Program-made: the position numbers and the translations under genes | Shown: piece after piece, positions 1-8,746 of the stretch | Layout: each line of letters begins with the position of its first letter | Numbering within the stretch: position 1 is the first letter of the stretch | Assembly: GCF_965227725.1 (NCBI RefSeq) | Contig: NZ_CBDDGH010000003.1 | Location: forward strand, 372,001 to 436,000 | DNA: 64,000 nucleotides | Direction: 5' to 3' | DNA from: Shimia sp965227725 | Lineage (GTDB): Bacteria; Pseudomonadota; Alphaproteobacteria; Rhodobacterales; Rhodobacteraceae | The notes under the pieces: generated by a model | What the model was told of the DNA's origin: nothing | What the model saw: the letters and a program-made list of their open reading frames with translations, nothing else | The model's database searches: none

Positions 1-523
1 TCAGGTTATCCAGCGACACCAGCACAGAGCGTTTTTCCAGCGCGCGCGCCTGCTCGGTGGCGTCTTTGATGTCCGCCACATCCTCATAACCGGGGCGCAG
101 CACGTCCATCCAGCGACCAACAAAGCTGTCTTTCGCTTCCAGACCCGGCGCCTGCCCTTTGCACATGTCGATGCAGCCCTGCACACCGCCGCACTGGCTG
201 TGACCAAGCACAACAACATGCGCCACCTTCAGCGCGGTCACCGCATATTCGATTGCAGCGCTGGTGCCGTGCTGGTTGCCATCAGGCTGAAACGGCGGCA
301 CGAGGTTGGCAATATTTCTGTGGATAAAAAACTCGCCCTGATCCGCGCCAAAGATCGAAGTCACATGCACACGGCTGTCACAGCAGCTGATGATCATGGC
401 CCGCGGGTGCTGTCCTTCGGTGCCAAGATGGCGGTACCAGCTCTGGTTTTCTTCATATGTGGTGGCTTTCCAGCCCTGGTAACGTTGCACCAGATAAGAC
501 GGGAGCGGCTTGATATGATCCAT
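1..523 (-). CDS. Beta-carbonic anhydrase (C-terminus cut by window edge)
   Basis: Zinc enzyme interconverting CO2 and bicarbonate in the cytoplasm. Reading leftward from an ATG at 523, preceded by a GAGGAAA ribosome binding site, the first ~174 residues are present. The beta-class zinc-site signature CxDxR is seen as C47, D49 and R51, and the second half as H108 and C111 in HSQCGG. The visible end (SVLVSLDNL) is the helix that normally precedes the last third of the protein, so about 40 residues lie outside the window. Family identity is firm; physiological role is inferred. Confidence 0.95.
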   Translation of the reverse strand, partial: MDHIKPLPSYLVQRYQGWKATTYEENQSWYRHLGTEGQHPRAMIISCCDSRVHVTSIFGADQGEFFIHRNIANLVPPFQPDGNQHGTSAAIEYAVTALKVAHVVVLGHSQCGGVQGCIDMCKGQAPGLEAKDSFVGRWMDVLRPGYEDVADIKDATEQARALEKRSVLVSLDNL

Positions 524-667
524 AAGTTTTCCTCACGCGTTTTCGGAGGAATAGGAGAAATTTAGCTGTAATTCGAGGGAAAAGAACGCTCTAGGAAACT
601 TTTTGAGAAGGTTTGCGTGATCATTATGTTCCAACCGTTTGGGTAACGGAAGAACTTGGGGTGAACT

Positions 668-1048
668 ATGAACCAAATCGCAACGCTCAAAATGTCTGAG
701 CCAGCCGTTGTTGATCAAGATGAACTTGCGCGCGTCCTTGTCCGCATGGATCCAAAGGAAGCGGAAGAGACGTTTATGGGTCTGATCAAATCGCTGACGG
801 ATCACTTGGCCATGGCAGAGCAACAGTATCAGGCCGAAAATTTCGCCGAATTGGCGGAGACGATGACGTTGGTGGAACTCATCGCCGGGCGCCTGTGCAT
901 GACCGCACTGACCCATATTGCCGAAGATGTGATCGCCTGTTGCGAGCGGCGGGACACTGTAGCACTTTCAGCGACTTACGCGCGTTTGATCCGCGTTGGC
1001 GAATGCGCTTTGCGGGAAATTTGGGATCTGAAGCGCAGCTACATCTGA
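668..1048 (+). CDS. Small helical Hpt-like protein of unknown function
   Basis: A 126-residue, almost entirely alpha-helical acidic protein with no signal peptide or membrane segment. The spacing of leucines and alanines (LAETMTLVELIAG, LTHIAEDVIACCERRD) recalls the four-helix bundle of histidine phosphotransfer domains, but the phosphorylatable histidine in an HxxKG context is absent. It sits 88 bases upstream of the aminopeptidase gene on the same strand. If the Hpt resemblance is real it would be a non-phosphorylated relative; this is inference, and the safe call is a hypothetical protein. Confidence 0.75.
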   Translation: MNQIATLKMSEPAVVDQDELARVLVRMDPKEAEETFMGLIKSLTDHLAMAEQQYQAENFAELAETMTLVELIAGRLCMTALTHIAEDVIACCERRDTVALSATYARLIRVGECALREIWDLKRSYI

Positions 1049-1136
1049 TCGCGCTTGGGCAACGCGCGCTTGCAGGCAGCGCACCAACCGCTAGGCTGGC
1101 AGGTAAATGGCCAGCGATCGGCGAGAAAGGTGCGCG

Positions 1137-2528
1137 ATGTCTCTCAAATTTGCTTCCCCTGACAGCTCCAATGTCATTCCTCTGCACGTCATAGACGTCG
1201 ATGGGTTTGATACGTGGGTGGCGGCGCAGCCTGCGCCGACCCGCGCTTTTGTGGCTGCCACGGGGTTCAAACCGGCCATCGGCAAATCCCTTCTGGTGCC
1301 TGATGCCGAAGGCCAGCCGCTGCTGGCGGTTGCGGGCTTTGGCACCGCCCAAACCCGTGCGCGCGGCCGATTTGCGCTGGCGGCGGCGGCCAGCACCCTG
1401 CCTGCAGGCACCTACGCGCTGGCCACGGCCCTGCCTGCCGGTGATCTGGAAACCGAGGCTCTGGGTTGGCTGCTGACCGGCTACGCCTTTGATCGCTACA
1501 AAGACGCCTCAGTGTCGCCAGCAGCGCTGATCTGCCCCGAAGGCATTGACGCGGCCAAGCTCGAAGCGATTGCCGCCGGCGAAGCGCTCACCCGCGATCT
1601 GATCAACACCCCGGCTGCCGACATGGGCCCGCAGGATCTGGAGGACGCCGCAAGCGCGCTGGCAGGTACCTTCGGGGCCAGCTGCACCGTGACCACCGCC
1701 GACGCGCTTCTGGAAGACAACTTTCCGATGATCCACGCCGTTGGGCGGGCCGCAGCGCCCCACCGCGCCCCGCGCCTGATCGATCTCTCCTGGGGCGCCA
1801 GCGGCCCCAAGCTCACACTGGTCGGCAAAGGCGTCTGCTTTGACACCGGTGGGCTCAATCTGAAGCCCGGCGGCTCCATGGGCCTGATGAAGAAAGACAT
1901 GGGCGGCGCGGCCACTGTGCTGGGCCTTGCCCATATGATCATGGCGCTGGATCTGCCCCTGCAGCTGCGCGTGCTGATCCCTGCGGTGGAAAACGCAGTG
2001 TCCGGCGACAGCTTCCGCCCCGGCGACATCCTGACCTCGCGCAAAGGGCTGACGGTGGAGATCAACAACACCGACGCCGAAGGTCGCCTCGTGCTGGCCG
2101 ACGCGCTTGCACTGGGGGCAGAGGACGCCCCCGACCTGATGATCTCCATGGCCACCCTTACCGGCGCGGCCCGTGTGGCCGTGGGCCCGGACCTGTCGCC
2201 TTACTACACCGATGACGCCACCTTTGCCGCCGCGCTGGAACAGGGCGCGGCAGCCGTGGCTGATCCGGTCTGGCGCATGCCCTTCTGGGAGCCTTATGAG
2301 AAAATGATCGAGCCGGGCATCGCCGATCTCGACAACGCACCCGCGGGCGGATTTGCCGGTTCCATCACCGCAGCCCTGTTCCTGCGCCGCTTCGCAGAAG
2401 GCCCGCGCTATGCGCATTTTGACATCTACGGCTGGAACCCCTCCGCTGCGCCTGCCCGTCCCAAAGGCGGCGTTGGCATGGGCGCGCGCGCCATTCTGGA
2501 TGCTCTGCCTGAGATGCTGGATTTCTGA
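1137..2528 (+). CDS. Leucyl aminopeptidase family protein (peptidase M17)
   Basis: Cytosolic di-metal exopeptidase that removes N-terminal residues from peptides. The 463-residue product carries the M17 metal and catalytic blocks: K231 and D236 in GKGVCFDTGG, then the signature NTDAEGRL with D313, E315 and R317. Start 1137 was chosen over an upstream in-frame codon at 1107 because GAGAAAGG lies just before it. Its stop codon overlaps the next start (TGATG), so it is translationally coupled to an NlpC/P60 gene and then a ureohydrolase, suggesting a three-gene operon for peptide and nitrogen turnover. Confidence 0.95.
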   Translation: MSLKFASPDSSNVIPLHVIDVDGFDTWVAAQPAPTRAFVAATGFKPAIGKSLLVPDAEGQPLLAVAGFGTAQTRARGRFALAAAASTLPAGTYALATALPAGDLETEALGWLLTGYAFDRYKDASVSPAALICPEGIDAAKLEAIAAGEALTRDLINTPAADMGPQDLEDAASALAGTFGASCTVTTADALLEDNFPMIHAVGRAAAPHRAPRLIDLSWGASGPKLTLVGKGVCFDTGGLNLKPGGSMGLMKKDMGGAATVLGLAHMIMALDLPLQLRVLIPAVENAVSGDSFRPGDILTSRKGLTVEINNTDAEGRLVLADALALGAEDAPDLMISMATLTGAARVAVGPDLSPYYTDDATFAAALEQGAAAVADPVWRMPFWEPYEKMIEPGIADLDNAPAGGFAGSITAALFLRRFAEGPRYAHFDIYGWNPSAAPARPKGGVGMGARAILDALPEMLDF

Positions 2529-3403
2529 TGGCGGACCCTCTGGACAGACGCCTGATCGCCAGCACCGGCAAAGTCGCCGCAGACCATCTGCGCGGCGTGG
2601 TGGAGGCCGAAACCTATGTCACCCCCGCCGCCTATCGCGTTGCCATGGTGGTGACCGATCTGCTGTCCGCCCCCACCGGCGCGCGCGACCGCCAGCTGGT
2701 GCGCGGCGAAATTTTTCACGTGGTGCACAAGGAAATGGGCATGGCCTTTGGCTATGCCGACCGCGACGGCTATGTGGGCTGGGTCGACATCGGCGATGTG
2801 CTGAGCCACCCCAAACAAACGCCCACCCACCGCGTCTCTGCCGCGCGCACCTACGCCAAATCGACGCCGGGCCTGAAAATCATGGGGCTGGTCACACCCT
2901 TGCCTTACGGCACCCGCCTTGTGGTGCTGTCTGAAGAAGACGGCTGGTCCCGCATCGCCTGGGACGGCGGACGGATCACCCGCGATCTCTATGTGCCCTC
3001 AGGCCACCTGAGCGCCGTGGATACCATCGAGCCTGACGCCGCTGCCGTGGCCGAACGGCTGATCGGCACGCCGTATCTCTGGGGCGGCAATTCAAGCTTC
3101 GGGCTGGATTGCTCCGGCCTTGTGCAGGCCGCGCTACATGCGGTGGGGCTCTCCTGCCCCGGCGACAGCGATCTGCAGGAAGCCGCCTTTGAGGAGGCCA
3201 GCGGGCCTTACCTGCGCGGCGATCTTCTGTTCTGGAAAGGCCATGTCGCCATGGTCACAGACGCCAACACGCTGATCCACGCCAACGCGCATCATATGGC
3301 CGTGGCCTATGAGCCCATTGCCGAGGCCATCGCCCGCATTGCCGCACAGGGCGACGGGCCGGTGACCTCCCACAAGCGCCCGACCTACGGAGATGCCGCA
3401 TGA
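2528..3403 (+). CDS. NlpC/P60 family cysteine peptidase with N-terminal SH3-like domains
   Basis: Predicted gamma-D-glutamyl-diamino acid endopeptidase of the NlpC/P60 superfamily, which cleaves peptidoglycan stem peptides. Residues ~1-170 form two SH3-like modules (for example GWVDIGDVL and GWSRIAW), and residues ~175-280 the catalytic domain. The nucleophile is C195 in LDCSGLVQ, the general base is H239 in GHVAMV, and a third polar residue lies in IHANAHH. No signal peptide is visible, so it more likely handles recycled muropeptides in the cytoplasm. It overlaps the genes on both sides by 1-4 bases, consistent with an operon. Confidence 0.93.
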   Translation: MADPLDRRLIASTGKVAADHLRGVVEAETYVTPAAYRVAMVVTDLLSAPTGARDRQLVRGEIFHVVHKEMGMAFGYADRDGYVGWVDIGDVLSHPKQTPTHRVSAARTYAKSTPGLKIMGLVTPLPYGTRLVVLSEEDGWSRIAWDGGRITRDLYVPSGHLSAVDTIEPDAAAVAERLIGTPYLWGGNSSFGLDCSGLVQAALHAVGLSCPGDSDLQEAAFEEASGPYLRGDLLFWKGHVAMVTDANTLIHANAHHMAVAYEPIAEAIARIAAQGDGPVTSHKRPTYGDAA

Positions 3404-4377
3404 GCGATGATTACTTCAAACCCGTCTCCGGCATGGACCTCCCCCGCTTTGCCGGGGTGCCTTCCTTCATGCGCCTGCCGGTCATGGACCTTGAGCACAC
3501 GCGCCTGAGCGACGTGGATGTGGGCCTCATCGGTGTGCCCTGGGACAGCGGCACCACCAACCGCCCCGGCCCGCGCCATGGCCCGCGCCAACTGCGCGAC
3601 GCCTCCACCATGATCCGCGCCCAGAACGGTGCGACCGGCGTGCGCCCCTTTGATCTGATCAACTGTGCGGACCTTGGCGATGTCGGCCCCAATCCGGCGG
3701 ATATTCCGGACAGTATGGAGCGCATCACTGCGTTTTATCAGCAGGTTATGGCCGCAGGCATCACGCCGCTCACGGCGGGCGGCGACCACCTGACCAGCCT
3801 GCCGGTGCTGCGCGCGCTGGCCAAAGACGCACCGCTGGGCATGGTGCATTTTGACAGCCACACTGACCTTTATCACAGCTATTTTGGCGGCACGATGTAC
3901 ACCCACGGCACGCCGTTCCGCCGCGCGGTGGAGGAAGGGCTGCTCGATCCCAAACGTGTGGTGCAGATCGGCATTCGCGGCAGCACCTATGATGATGAGG
4001 ACACGGATTTTGCCAAATCCGTCGGCATCCGCGTGATCCGGATCGAGGAATTCTTTGCCCGCGGTCTGGCGGATGTGATGGCAGAGGCGCGCGAGATTGT
4101 TGGCACCGCGCCCACCTATGTGAGCTATGACATCGACTTTGTGGACCCGACCTTTGCGCCGGGCACAGGCACACCGGAAGTGGGCGGCCCCAACAGCTTT
4201 CAGGCGCTTGAGGTGGTACGTGCGCTGGATGGGCTGAACATTGTGGGCGCAGATCTGGTGGAGGTCTCGCCTCCGTTTGATTCCAGCGGCGGTACCGCGT
4301 TTCTGGGGGTATCGATCATGTTTGAGCTGCTCTGTGTGATGGCAAACACCATCGCTTCCCGACCCGCAGAAAAGTAA
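3400..4377 (+). CDS. speB: Ureohydrolase family protein (agmatinase-like)
   Basis: Mn-dependent hydrolase of the arginase/agmatinase superfamily, releasing urea from a guanidino substrate, probably agmatine. All metal-binding blocks are present in the 325-residue protein: GGDH near residue 128, FDSHTD near residue 151, and SYDIDFVDP near residue 247. Start ATG overlaps the preceding stop by four bases. The long N-terminal extension (about 45 residues before the first strand) is usual for alphaproteobacterial members. Substrate could also be guanidinobutyrate or another guanidino acid; the motifs do not decide this. Confidence 0.88.
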   Translation: MSDDYFKPVSGMDLPRFAGVPSFMRLPVMDLEHTRLSDVDVGLIGVPWDSGTTNRPGPRHGPRQLRDASTMIRAQNGATGVRPFDLINCADLGDVGPNPADIPDSMERITAFYQQVMAAGITPLTAGGDHLTSLPVLRALAKDAPLGMVHFDSHTDLYHSYFGGTMYTHGTPFRRAVEEGLLDPKRVVQIGIRGSTYDDEDTDFAKSVGIRVIRIEEFFARGLADVMAEAREIVGTAPTYVSYDIDFVDPTFAPGTGTPEVGGPNSFQALEVVRALDGLNIVGADLVEVSPPFDSSGGTAFLGVSIMFELLCVMANTIASRPAEK

Positions 4378-4390
4378 GGGCTCTGCCCTC

Positions 4391-4409
4391 GCCCCAACAC
4401 GGTTGGGGC
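4391..4409 (+). terminator. GC-rich hairpin after the ureohydrolase operon
   Basis: Inverted repeat GCCCCAAC / GTTGGGGC with a three-base loop, 13 bases after the stop codon. It is followed by TTCACCCGGGATATTTTGAG rather than a clean T-run, so its terminator strength is uncertain. Confidence 0.5.
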
Positions 4410-4455
4410 TTCACCCGGGATATTTTGAGAATGAGAAGCTCTGGGTGGGGGTGCG

Positions 4456-4803
4456 TCAATCCACGGCGCGGATCAGCTTGCGTTCCAAGACCCGCAGCAC
4501 GGTTTTGAGGTCATGACCGCGCTTGAGCACCTGACCATCCATGCCGATCACCGCATAAAGCCCCTGTTTATTGCGCAGCTTAGGGCGTTTCTCGATGCGA
4601 TAAAGCGGGTTTTCCGCCGTGCGCCGGAAGACGGAGAAGACCGCCACTTCTTTCAATGAGGAAATCCCGTAGTCCCGCCATTCTCCGGCCGCCACCATCC
4701 GGCCATAGAGACTCAGAATGATCGACAATTCCGTGCGGTGAAACGCAACTTGCTGCGACGGTTTGAAGGAAGGGTGCAGGGCGGTGGGCGGCTGTGCATT
4801 CAT
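4456..4803 (-). CDS. DUF2794 domain protein
   Basis: A 115-residue conserved protein of alphaproteobacteria. The diagnostic stretch (FHRTELSIILSLYGRMVAAG, residues ~21-40) followed by EWRDYGIS is the core of DUF2794. It is soluble and basic at the C-terminus, with no signal or membrane segment. Function unknown. It is convergent with the ureohydrolase operon and stands alone. Confidence 0.85.
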   Translation of the reverse strand: MNAQPPTALHPSFKPSQQVAFHRTELSIILSLYGRMVAAGEWRDYGISSLKEVAVFSVFRRTAENPLYRIEKRPKLRNKQGLYAVIGMDGQVLKRGHDLKTVLRVLERKLIRAVD

Positions 4804-5150
4804 ATGTTCAGATTTGCGCCCTTTGCCCGCAAAATCAAGCCTCTCTCTGAACCGCCGTCCGCTGCCTCATTTCCGCCGCAGATTTATCTGCAAAAGGCCT
4901 TCGTCCGATCCTCTTTTTGCCAAAGGGTAATGGAAAATTAAGGTCATAGCGACGACTACGCTACTCCCGGCGGCGCGGCTTTATTGCCCCCACCCAGTCT
5001 GCGCCGCCGGGGGGCACTTTTTCCCAGACAGATTGTACCCTGCGCAAAAACGCAGCAGGCCGCGCGCAAAGCCACCCCGCGATGAGTTTACTTGCTTTTC
5101 TCCGCCACTTTGCTCTGTAGTGCGCGCAGCCAAAATCTAAGGATACCGCC
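4804..5150. other. Intergenic region with a long-stem inverted repeat
   Basis: About 350 bases separate DUF2794 from the divergent cytochrome gene. It contains an 11-bp inverted repeat, CCCGGCGGCGC (4966-4976) and GCGCCGCCGGG (5001-5011), with a 24-base loop. No coding sequence is convincing here; it should hold the promoters for both genes. Confidence 0.5.
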
Positions 5151-5585
5151 GTGTTTCGCACTCTCACTCTGTCTTGCCTACTGTTGCTCGCAAATGCCGC
5201 CGCCGCCCATAACGGCGTGAAAGACCCTCAGGTCATGGCCCGCATGATGGCCATGGAGAGCATCGGCTCCGCCTTCAAAACTCTGGTGAGCATGGCCAAG
5301 AACGAAACGCCGCTGCATCAGGCCAAGGCGCGCATGGCGCGCGACACGATTGTTCAGCACTCCGGCAACATCAAAGCCCTGTTTGAAGCGCAGGCCAGTG
5401 ACCCGAAATCCGAGGCGCTTCCGGCGATCTGGGCGAACTGGGAAGATTTCTCCGACCGCGCGGACGATCTGACCACATCCGCGCAGGCGCTGGATTTCAA
5501 AGACCGCGCGGCGCTGGCGGACACATTGGGTGCCGTGGGCGGCGCTTGCCGCGCCTGCCACAAACAGTACCGCGAAAAGAAATAA
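5151..5585 (+). CDS. Cytochrome c' family periplasmic heme protein
   Basis: A 144-residue exported class II cytochrome c. Residues 1-19 form a signal peptide ending AANAAAA. The mature part is a four-helix bundle of the expected size with the heme attachment motif at the extreme C-terminus: C133, C136 and H137 in CRACH, typical of cytochrome c' and c-554 proteins. Translation starts at GTG 5151. Such proteins bind NO or carry electrons in the periplasm. It lies close to formaldehyde oxidation genes, but a functional link is only inferred from position. Confidence 0.9.
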   Translation: MFRTLTLSCLLLLANAAAAHNGVKDPQVMARMMAMESIGSAFKTLVSMAKNETPLHQAKARMARDTIVQHSGNIKALFEAQASDPKSEALPAIWANWEDFSDRADDLTTSAQALDFKDRAALADTLGAVGGACRACHKQYREKK

Positions 5586-5606
5586 AGCCCTGCGCCCTGC
5601 GGCGCA

Positions 5607-5876
5607 TCAGCCGCAGCTGACCTCAATAATCTTGCCCGCGTCATCGTGGATCACATTGAGGCGCTGTTGATTGAAATCCATCGTGGCGGGGGAGTTTTCC
5701 CCCAACACGCGCACCACCTCAGGTGTGGTGACCCCCTCCAGCGCGCTCTTGTCCTGACCAACCAGAAAGGCAAACGCCTCCGGATCACAGGTTGTGCTGC
5801 CTTGGCTTGCCACCTCTTCCTCTTTGCAGGCCACCAATGCCGTCAGGCTCAGGGCCATCAAACCGATCATACGCAT
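5607..5876 (-). CDS. I78-type peptidase inhibitor-like lipoprotein
   Basis: An 89-residue predicted lipoprotein. The start at 5876 puts a GAGAGGG site about 10 bases upstream and gives a clean lipoprotein signal (LTALVAC) with the lipidated cysteine near residue 17; longer versions lack this logic. The mature domain has the I78 family pattern: an early Cys, FLVGQDKSAL, ATMDFNQQRLNV, and a terminal VSCG that would form a disulfide. I78 proteins inhibit subtilisin-like serine proteases in known cases, but most bacterial members are untested. Confidence 0.8.
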   Translation of the reverse strand: MRMIGLMALSLTALVACKEEEVASQGSTTCDPEAFAFLVGQDKSALEGVTTPEVVRVLGENSPATMDFNQQRLNVIHDDAGKIIEVSCG

Positions 5877-6067
5877 CTTCTCAATCCCTCTCATTGCGCC
5901 CGCGCGCCTTGCCCCTGCCACATCCGCCCGGCCTTGCACAACCAACGGTTTCGCCTGCATTGGTCCACACGCGGCGTGGCGCAATTCGGGCTTGCGACGT
6001 CGCCATTAAGGTTGCATAGCGCGCGGGTTTCAACCACGCTCTGAGCAAATCATGGAGGATAAGCAAA

Positions 6068-7207
6068 ATGATGCGTACCCGTGCCGCCGTCGCGCTAGAA
6101 GCCGGCAAGCCTTTGGAAATTATGGAAGTGAACCTCGAAGGCCCGAAAAAGGGTGAGGTTCTGGTGGAGATCAAGGCCACCGGCCTGTGCCACACCGATG
6201 AATTCACCCGTTCCGGCGCGGACCCTGAAGGGTTGTTCCCCTCCATCCTCGGCCACGAAGGCGCAGGCGTTGTGGTGGAAGTGGGCGAAGGCGTCACCAC
6301 CCTGAAGCCCGGCGACCACGTGATCCCGCTCTACACCCCGGAATGCCGCGAATGTCACGCCTGTCTGTCAGGCAAAACCAACCTCTGTACCGCGATCCGC
6401 GGCACGCAAGGCCAGGGCCTGATGCCCGATGGCACCACCCGTTTCTCCATGCTCGATGGCACGCCGATCTACCACTACATGGGCTGCTCGACCTTTGCGA
6501 ACCACACAGTTCTGCCGGAAATCGCGCTTGCCAAAGTGCGCGAAGACGCGCCGTTTGACAAAATCTGCTACATCGGCTGCGGCGTCACCACCGGCATCGG
6601 CGCGGTGATCAACACCGCGGGCGTCGAGATCGGCTCCTCTGCGGCGGTCTTCGGTCTCGGCGGCATTGGTCTCAACGTGATCCAGGGCCTGCGCATGGCC
6701 GGTGCCGACATGATCATCGGCGTGGATCTCAACAACGACAAAGCCGAGATGGCCAAGAAGTTTGGCATGACCCATTTCGTGAACCCGTCTGAGCTGCCCG
6801 AAGGCCAGTCCGTGACCGAGGCGATCATCGAACTCACCAAAACCGAGAAAGACCAGTTCGGCGGCGTGGACTATTCCTTTGACGCCACCGGCAACGTGCA
6901 GGTCATGCGCGACGCGCTGGAATGCTCCCACCGCGGCTGGGGTGTCTCCGTGATCATCGGCGTGGCCCCTGCTGGTGCAGAAATCTCCACCCGCCCGTTC
7001 CAGCTGGTCACCGGCCGCGTCTGGAAAGGCACCGCCTTTGGCGGCGCCAAAGGCCGCACCGACGTGCCTCAGTTCGTTGACTGGTACATGGACGGCAAGA
7101 TCGAAATCGACCCGATGATCACCCACAAACTGACGCTGGATGAGATCAACCACGGCTTTGATCTGATGCACGAAGGCAAGTCCATTCGCGCAGTGGTTGA
7201 ATTCTAA
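6068..7207 (+). CDS. adhI: S-(hydroxymethyl)glutathione dehydrogenase (class III alcohol dehydrogenase)
   Basis: Zinc- and NAD-dependent oxidation of S-hydroxymethylglutathione to S-formylglutathione, the first oxidative step in glutathione-linked formaldehyde detoxification. The 379-residue protein has the catalytic zinc site (GLCHTDEF, GHEGAGVV), the structural zinc cysteines in PECRECHACLSGKTNLC, and the Rossmann fingerprint GLGGIGLNVIQG. A GGAGGA site precedes the start. Its partner S-formylglutathione hydrolase is at 11083-11916, so the pathway is present but split. Very secure family call; frmA is a synonym. Confidence 0.97.
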   Translation: MMRTRAAVALEAGKPLEIMEVNLEGPKKGEVLVEIKATGLCHTDEFTRSGADPEGLFPSILGHEGAGVVVEVGEGVTTLKPGDHVIPLYTPECRECHACLSGKTNLCTAIRGTQGQGLMPDGTTRFSMLDGTPIYHYMGCSTFANHTVLPEIALAKVREDAPFDKICYIGCGVTTGIGAVINTAGVEIGSSAAVFGLGGIGLNVIQGLRMAGADMIIGVDLNNDKAEMAKKFGMTHFVNPSELPEGQSVTEAIIELTKTEKDQFGGVDYSFDATGNVQVMRDALECSHRGWGVSVIIGVAPAGAEISTRPFQLVTGRVWKGTAFGGAKGRTDVPQFVDWYMDGKIEIDPMITHKLTLDEINHGFDLMHEGKSIRAVVEF

Positions 7208-7234
7208 GCAGCCACAGCTTAGCTAAACACCACC

Positions 7235-7266
7235 AAAGCGTGTGCCCTTTGGCACGCGCTTTTTTT
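7235..7266 (+). terminator. Rho-independent terminator of the formaldehyde dehydrogenase gene
   Basis: Stem AAAGCGTGTGCC / GGCACGCGCTTT (one G-U pair) around a CTTT loop, followed by a T-run. It lies 27 bases after the stop codon. Confidence 0.9.
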
Positions 7267-7283
7267 ATTGTTTAGAGAGCTTT

Positions 7284-7991
7284 ATGTCCCAGAACCAACG
7301 CCCCTTGCTTGCCGTTCTTATTGATGCAGACAACATTCCCGCCAAACACGCAGCCGCCATTCTCAAAGAAATCACCACCTTTGGAGAGCCCGCGCTGCGC
7401 CGTGTCTACGGAGACTGGTCAAACGCCAGCCTGAAAAACTGGACGGAGGCTGTGCAAAACCTGGGCCTCGTGGCCCATCAGGAAAGCGCCAATACCAAAG
7501 GCAAAAACGCCTCCGACATCGGTCTTGTGATTGACGCCATGGACATCCTGCACAGCGGGCGTTTTGACGGCTTCGTGCTGGTCAGCTCTGACAGTGATTT
7601 TACCGCACTTGCCAACCGGATTCGCGAACAGGGCCTAACGGTCTTTGGCATCGGCGAAGACAAAACCCCCGCCAGCCTGCGCAACGTCTGTAACCGCTTT
7701 ATCCGCATCGAAAACATCGGTGATCAAAAACAGCAGCCGCAAAAGAGCAAAGCTCAGGGCGCCGTCCCGCTCATCCACGCCGCCATGAACAAAATCGATC
7801 AGGACGGAGACTGGTTCTCACTTTCGACCATCGGCCAGAAAATTGCCGCAGCGCACTCTGATTTTGATGTGCGCAGCTACGGGTTTCAAAAACTCAGCGA
7901 GCTGGTGCGCAGCCTGCCTGAATTCAAAACACAGAAGTCCCAAAACAACGGAAAAAAGATCGAAGTCTGCAGGGTCGAACAGAAAAGGTAA
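7284..7991 (+). CDS. NYN domain protein with C-terminal LOTUS/OST-HTH domain
   Basis: A 235-residue putative RNA-binding nuclease. Residues ~5-145 are a NYN (LabA/DUF88, PIN-like) domain with its acidic site residues in LIDADNIP, DIGLVIDAMD and SSDSDF. Residues ~160-230 match the LOTUS/OST-HTH pattern (INKIDQDGDWFSLSTIGQ, SYGFQKLSELV), which binds G-rich RNA in studied proteins. The start at 7284 is used because the 7242 start lies inside the upstream terminator. Substrate unknown. Confidence 0.88.
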   Translation: MSQNQRPLLAVLIDADNIPAKHAAAILKEITTFGEPALRRVYGDWSNASLKNWTEAVQNLGLVAHQESANTKGKNASDIGLVIDAMDILHSGRFDGFVLVSSDSDFTALANRIREQGLTVFGIGEDKTPASLRNVCNRFIRIENIGDQKQQPQKSKAQGAVPLIHAAMNKIDQDGDWFSLSTIGQKIAAAHSDFDVRSYGFQKLSELVRSLPEFKTQKSQNNGKKIEVCRVEQKR

Positions 7992-8003
7992 CGCAGCCCG
8001 GTC

Positions 8004-8624
8004 TCACCGCACCCCATAGCGCGCCATGAACATCTCCACGGCGCCCTCAACCACGTGCTCCACTTCGCCCGCCGCAAACTCTGTCTGCACGCCGGTCACC
8101 TGCCGCAGAAACAGCCCGGCCTTGCACAGCTCCGCAAACTGGTCCGCTGCCAGTTTCTTATCGGGCACCCGCAGCTCCCCGCGCGCTTCCGCTTCAGCAA
8201 AAAACGCCATCAACCGGCTCTGACAAAGCTGCGGGCCGGAGGTGTAAAACTGCTGCCCCAGCTCGGGAAACCGGTCGCCTTCTGACACACAGACCCGAAA
8301 CATATTGCGCCCGAACTCAGACAGGATGATCCCCATCAGCCCCCGCCCGACCACGCGCAAAACCTCTGCGGCCGGCTGCGTGCCATCCACCGCCGCCTCA
8401 AGCTGTTCGGCCTGCTCCGCACATTCCTGACGCGCAACCTCCATGAACAGCATCCGCTTGTCGGGGAAATAGTTGTAAAGCGTCGCCTTGGAGACCTGCG
8501 CCGCCTGCGCGATATGGTCCATACTCACACTTTCAAACCCATGCTGCATGAACAGACGCCGCGCATGATCCAGAACCTGCGCAAATTTCCGGCCTTGCCG
8601 AATGATGGGGCTTTGGGTGTTCAT
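8004..8624 (-). CDS. TetR family transcriptional regulator
   Basis: A 206-residue regulator. Residues ~15-65 form the TetR helix-turn-helix (SMDHIAQAAQVSKATLYNYF), and the rest is an AefR-like ligand-binding helical domain. Start 8624 (MNTQSP) is chosen because the longer open frame up to 8798 is proline/glycine-rich and overlaps HxlR coding. It follows the HxlR gene on the same strand with a 122-base gap. The regulated genes are not evident; autoregulation is the default expectation. Confidence 0.9.
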   Translation of the reverse strand: MNTQSPIIRQGRKFAQVLDHARRLFMQHGFESVSMDHIAQAAQVSKATLYNYFPDKRMLFMEVARQECAEQAEQLEAAVDGTQPAAEVLRVVGRGLMGIILSEFGRNMFRVCVSEGDRFPELGQQFYTSGPQLCQSRLMAFFAEAEARGELRVPDKKLAADQFAELCKAGLFLRQVTGVQTEFAAGEVEHVVEGAVEMFMARYGVR

Positions 8625-8746
8625 AAGGCTGTGCTGACCTCTTGGCTGGCGTGCGCCCAGACAGTACACCGCCGCTTTCCCCTGCGGCAAGTCCGGTTGC
8701 GAAACTTGTTTCGACAGCACCGCAAAACCTGGGTCCTCCAATACCG

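Noticed and set aside
4961..5167. Minus-strand 68-codon frame upstream of the cytochrome gene
   Set aside because: It covers a strong inverted repeat and the cytochrome promoter region; Arg/Trp-rich product without start signal.
5646..6044. Plus-strand frames opposite the I78 lipoprotein
   Set aside because: Antisense to a frame with a clear lipobox and conserved family pattern.
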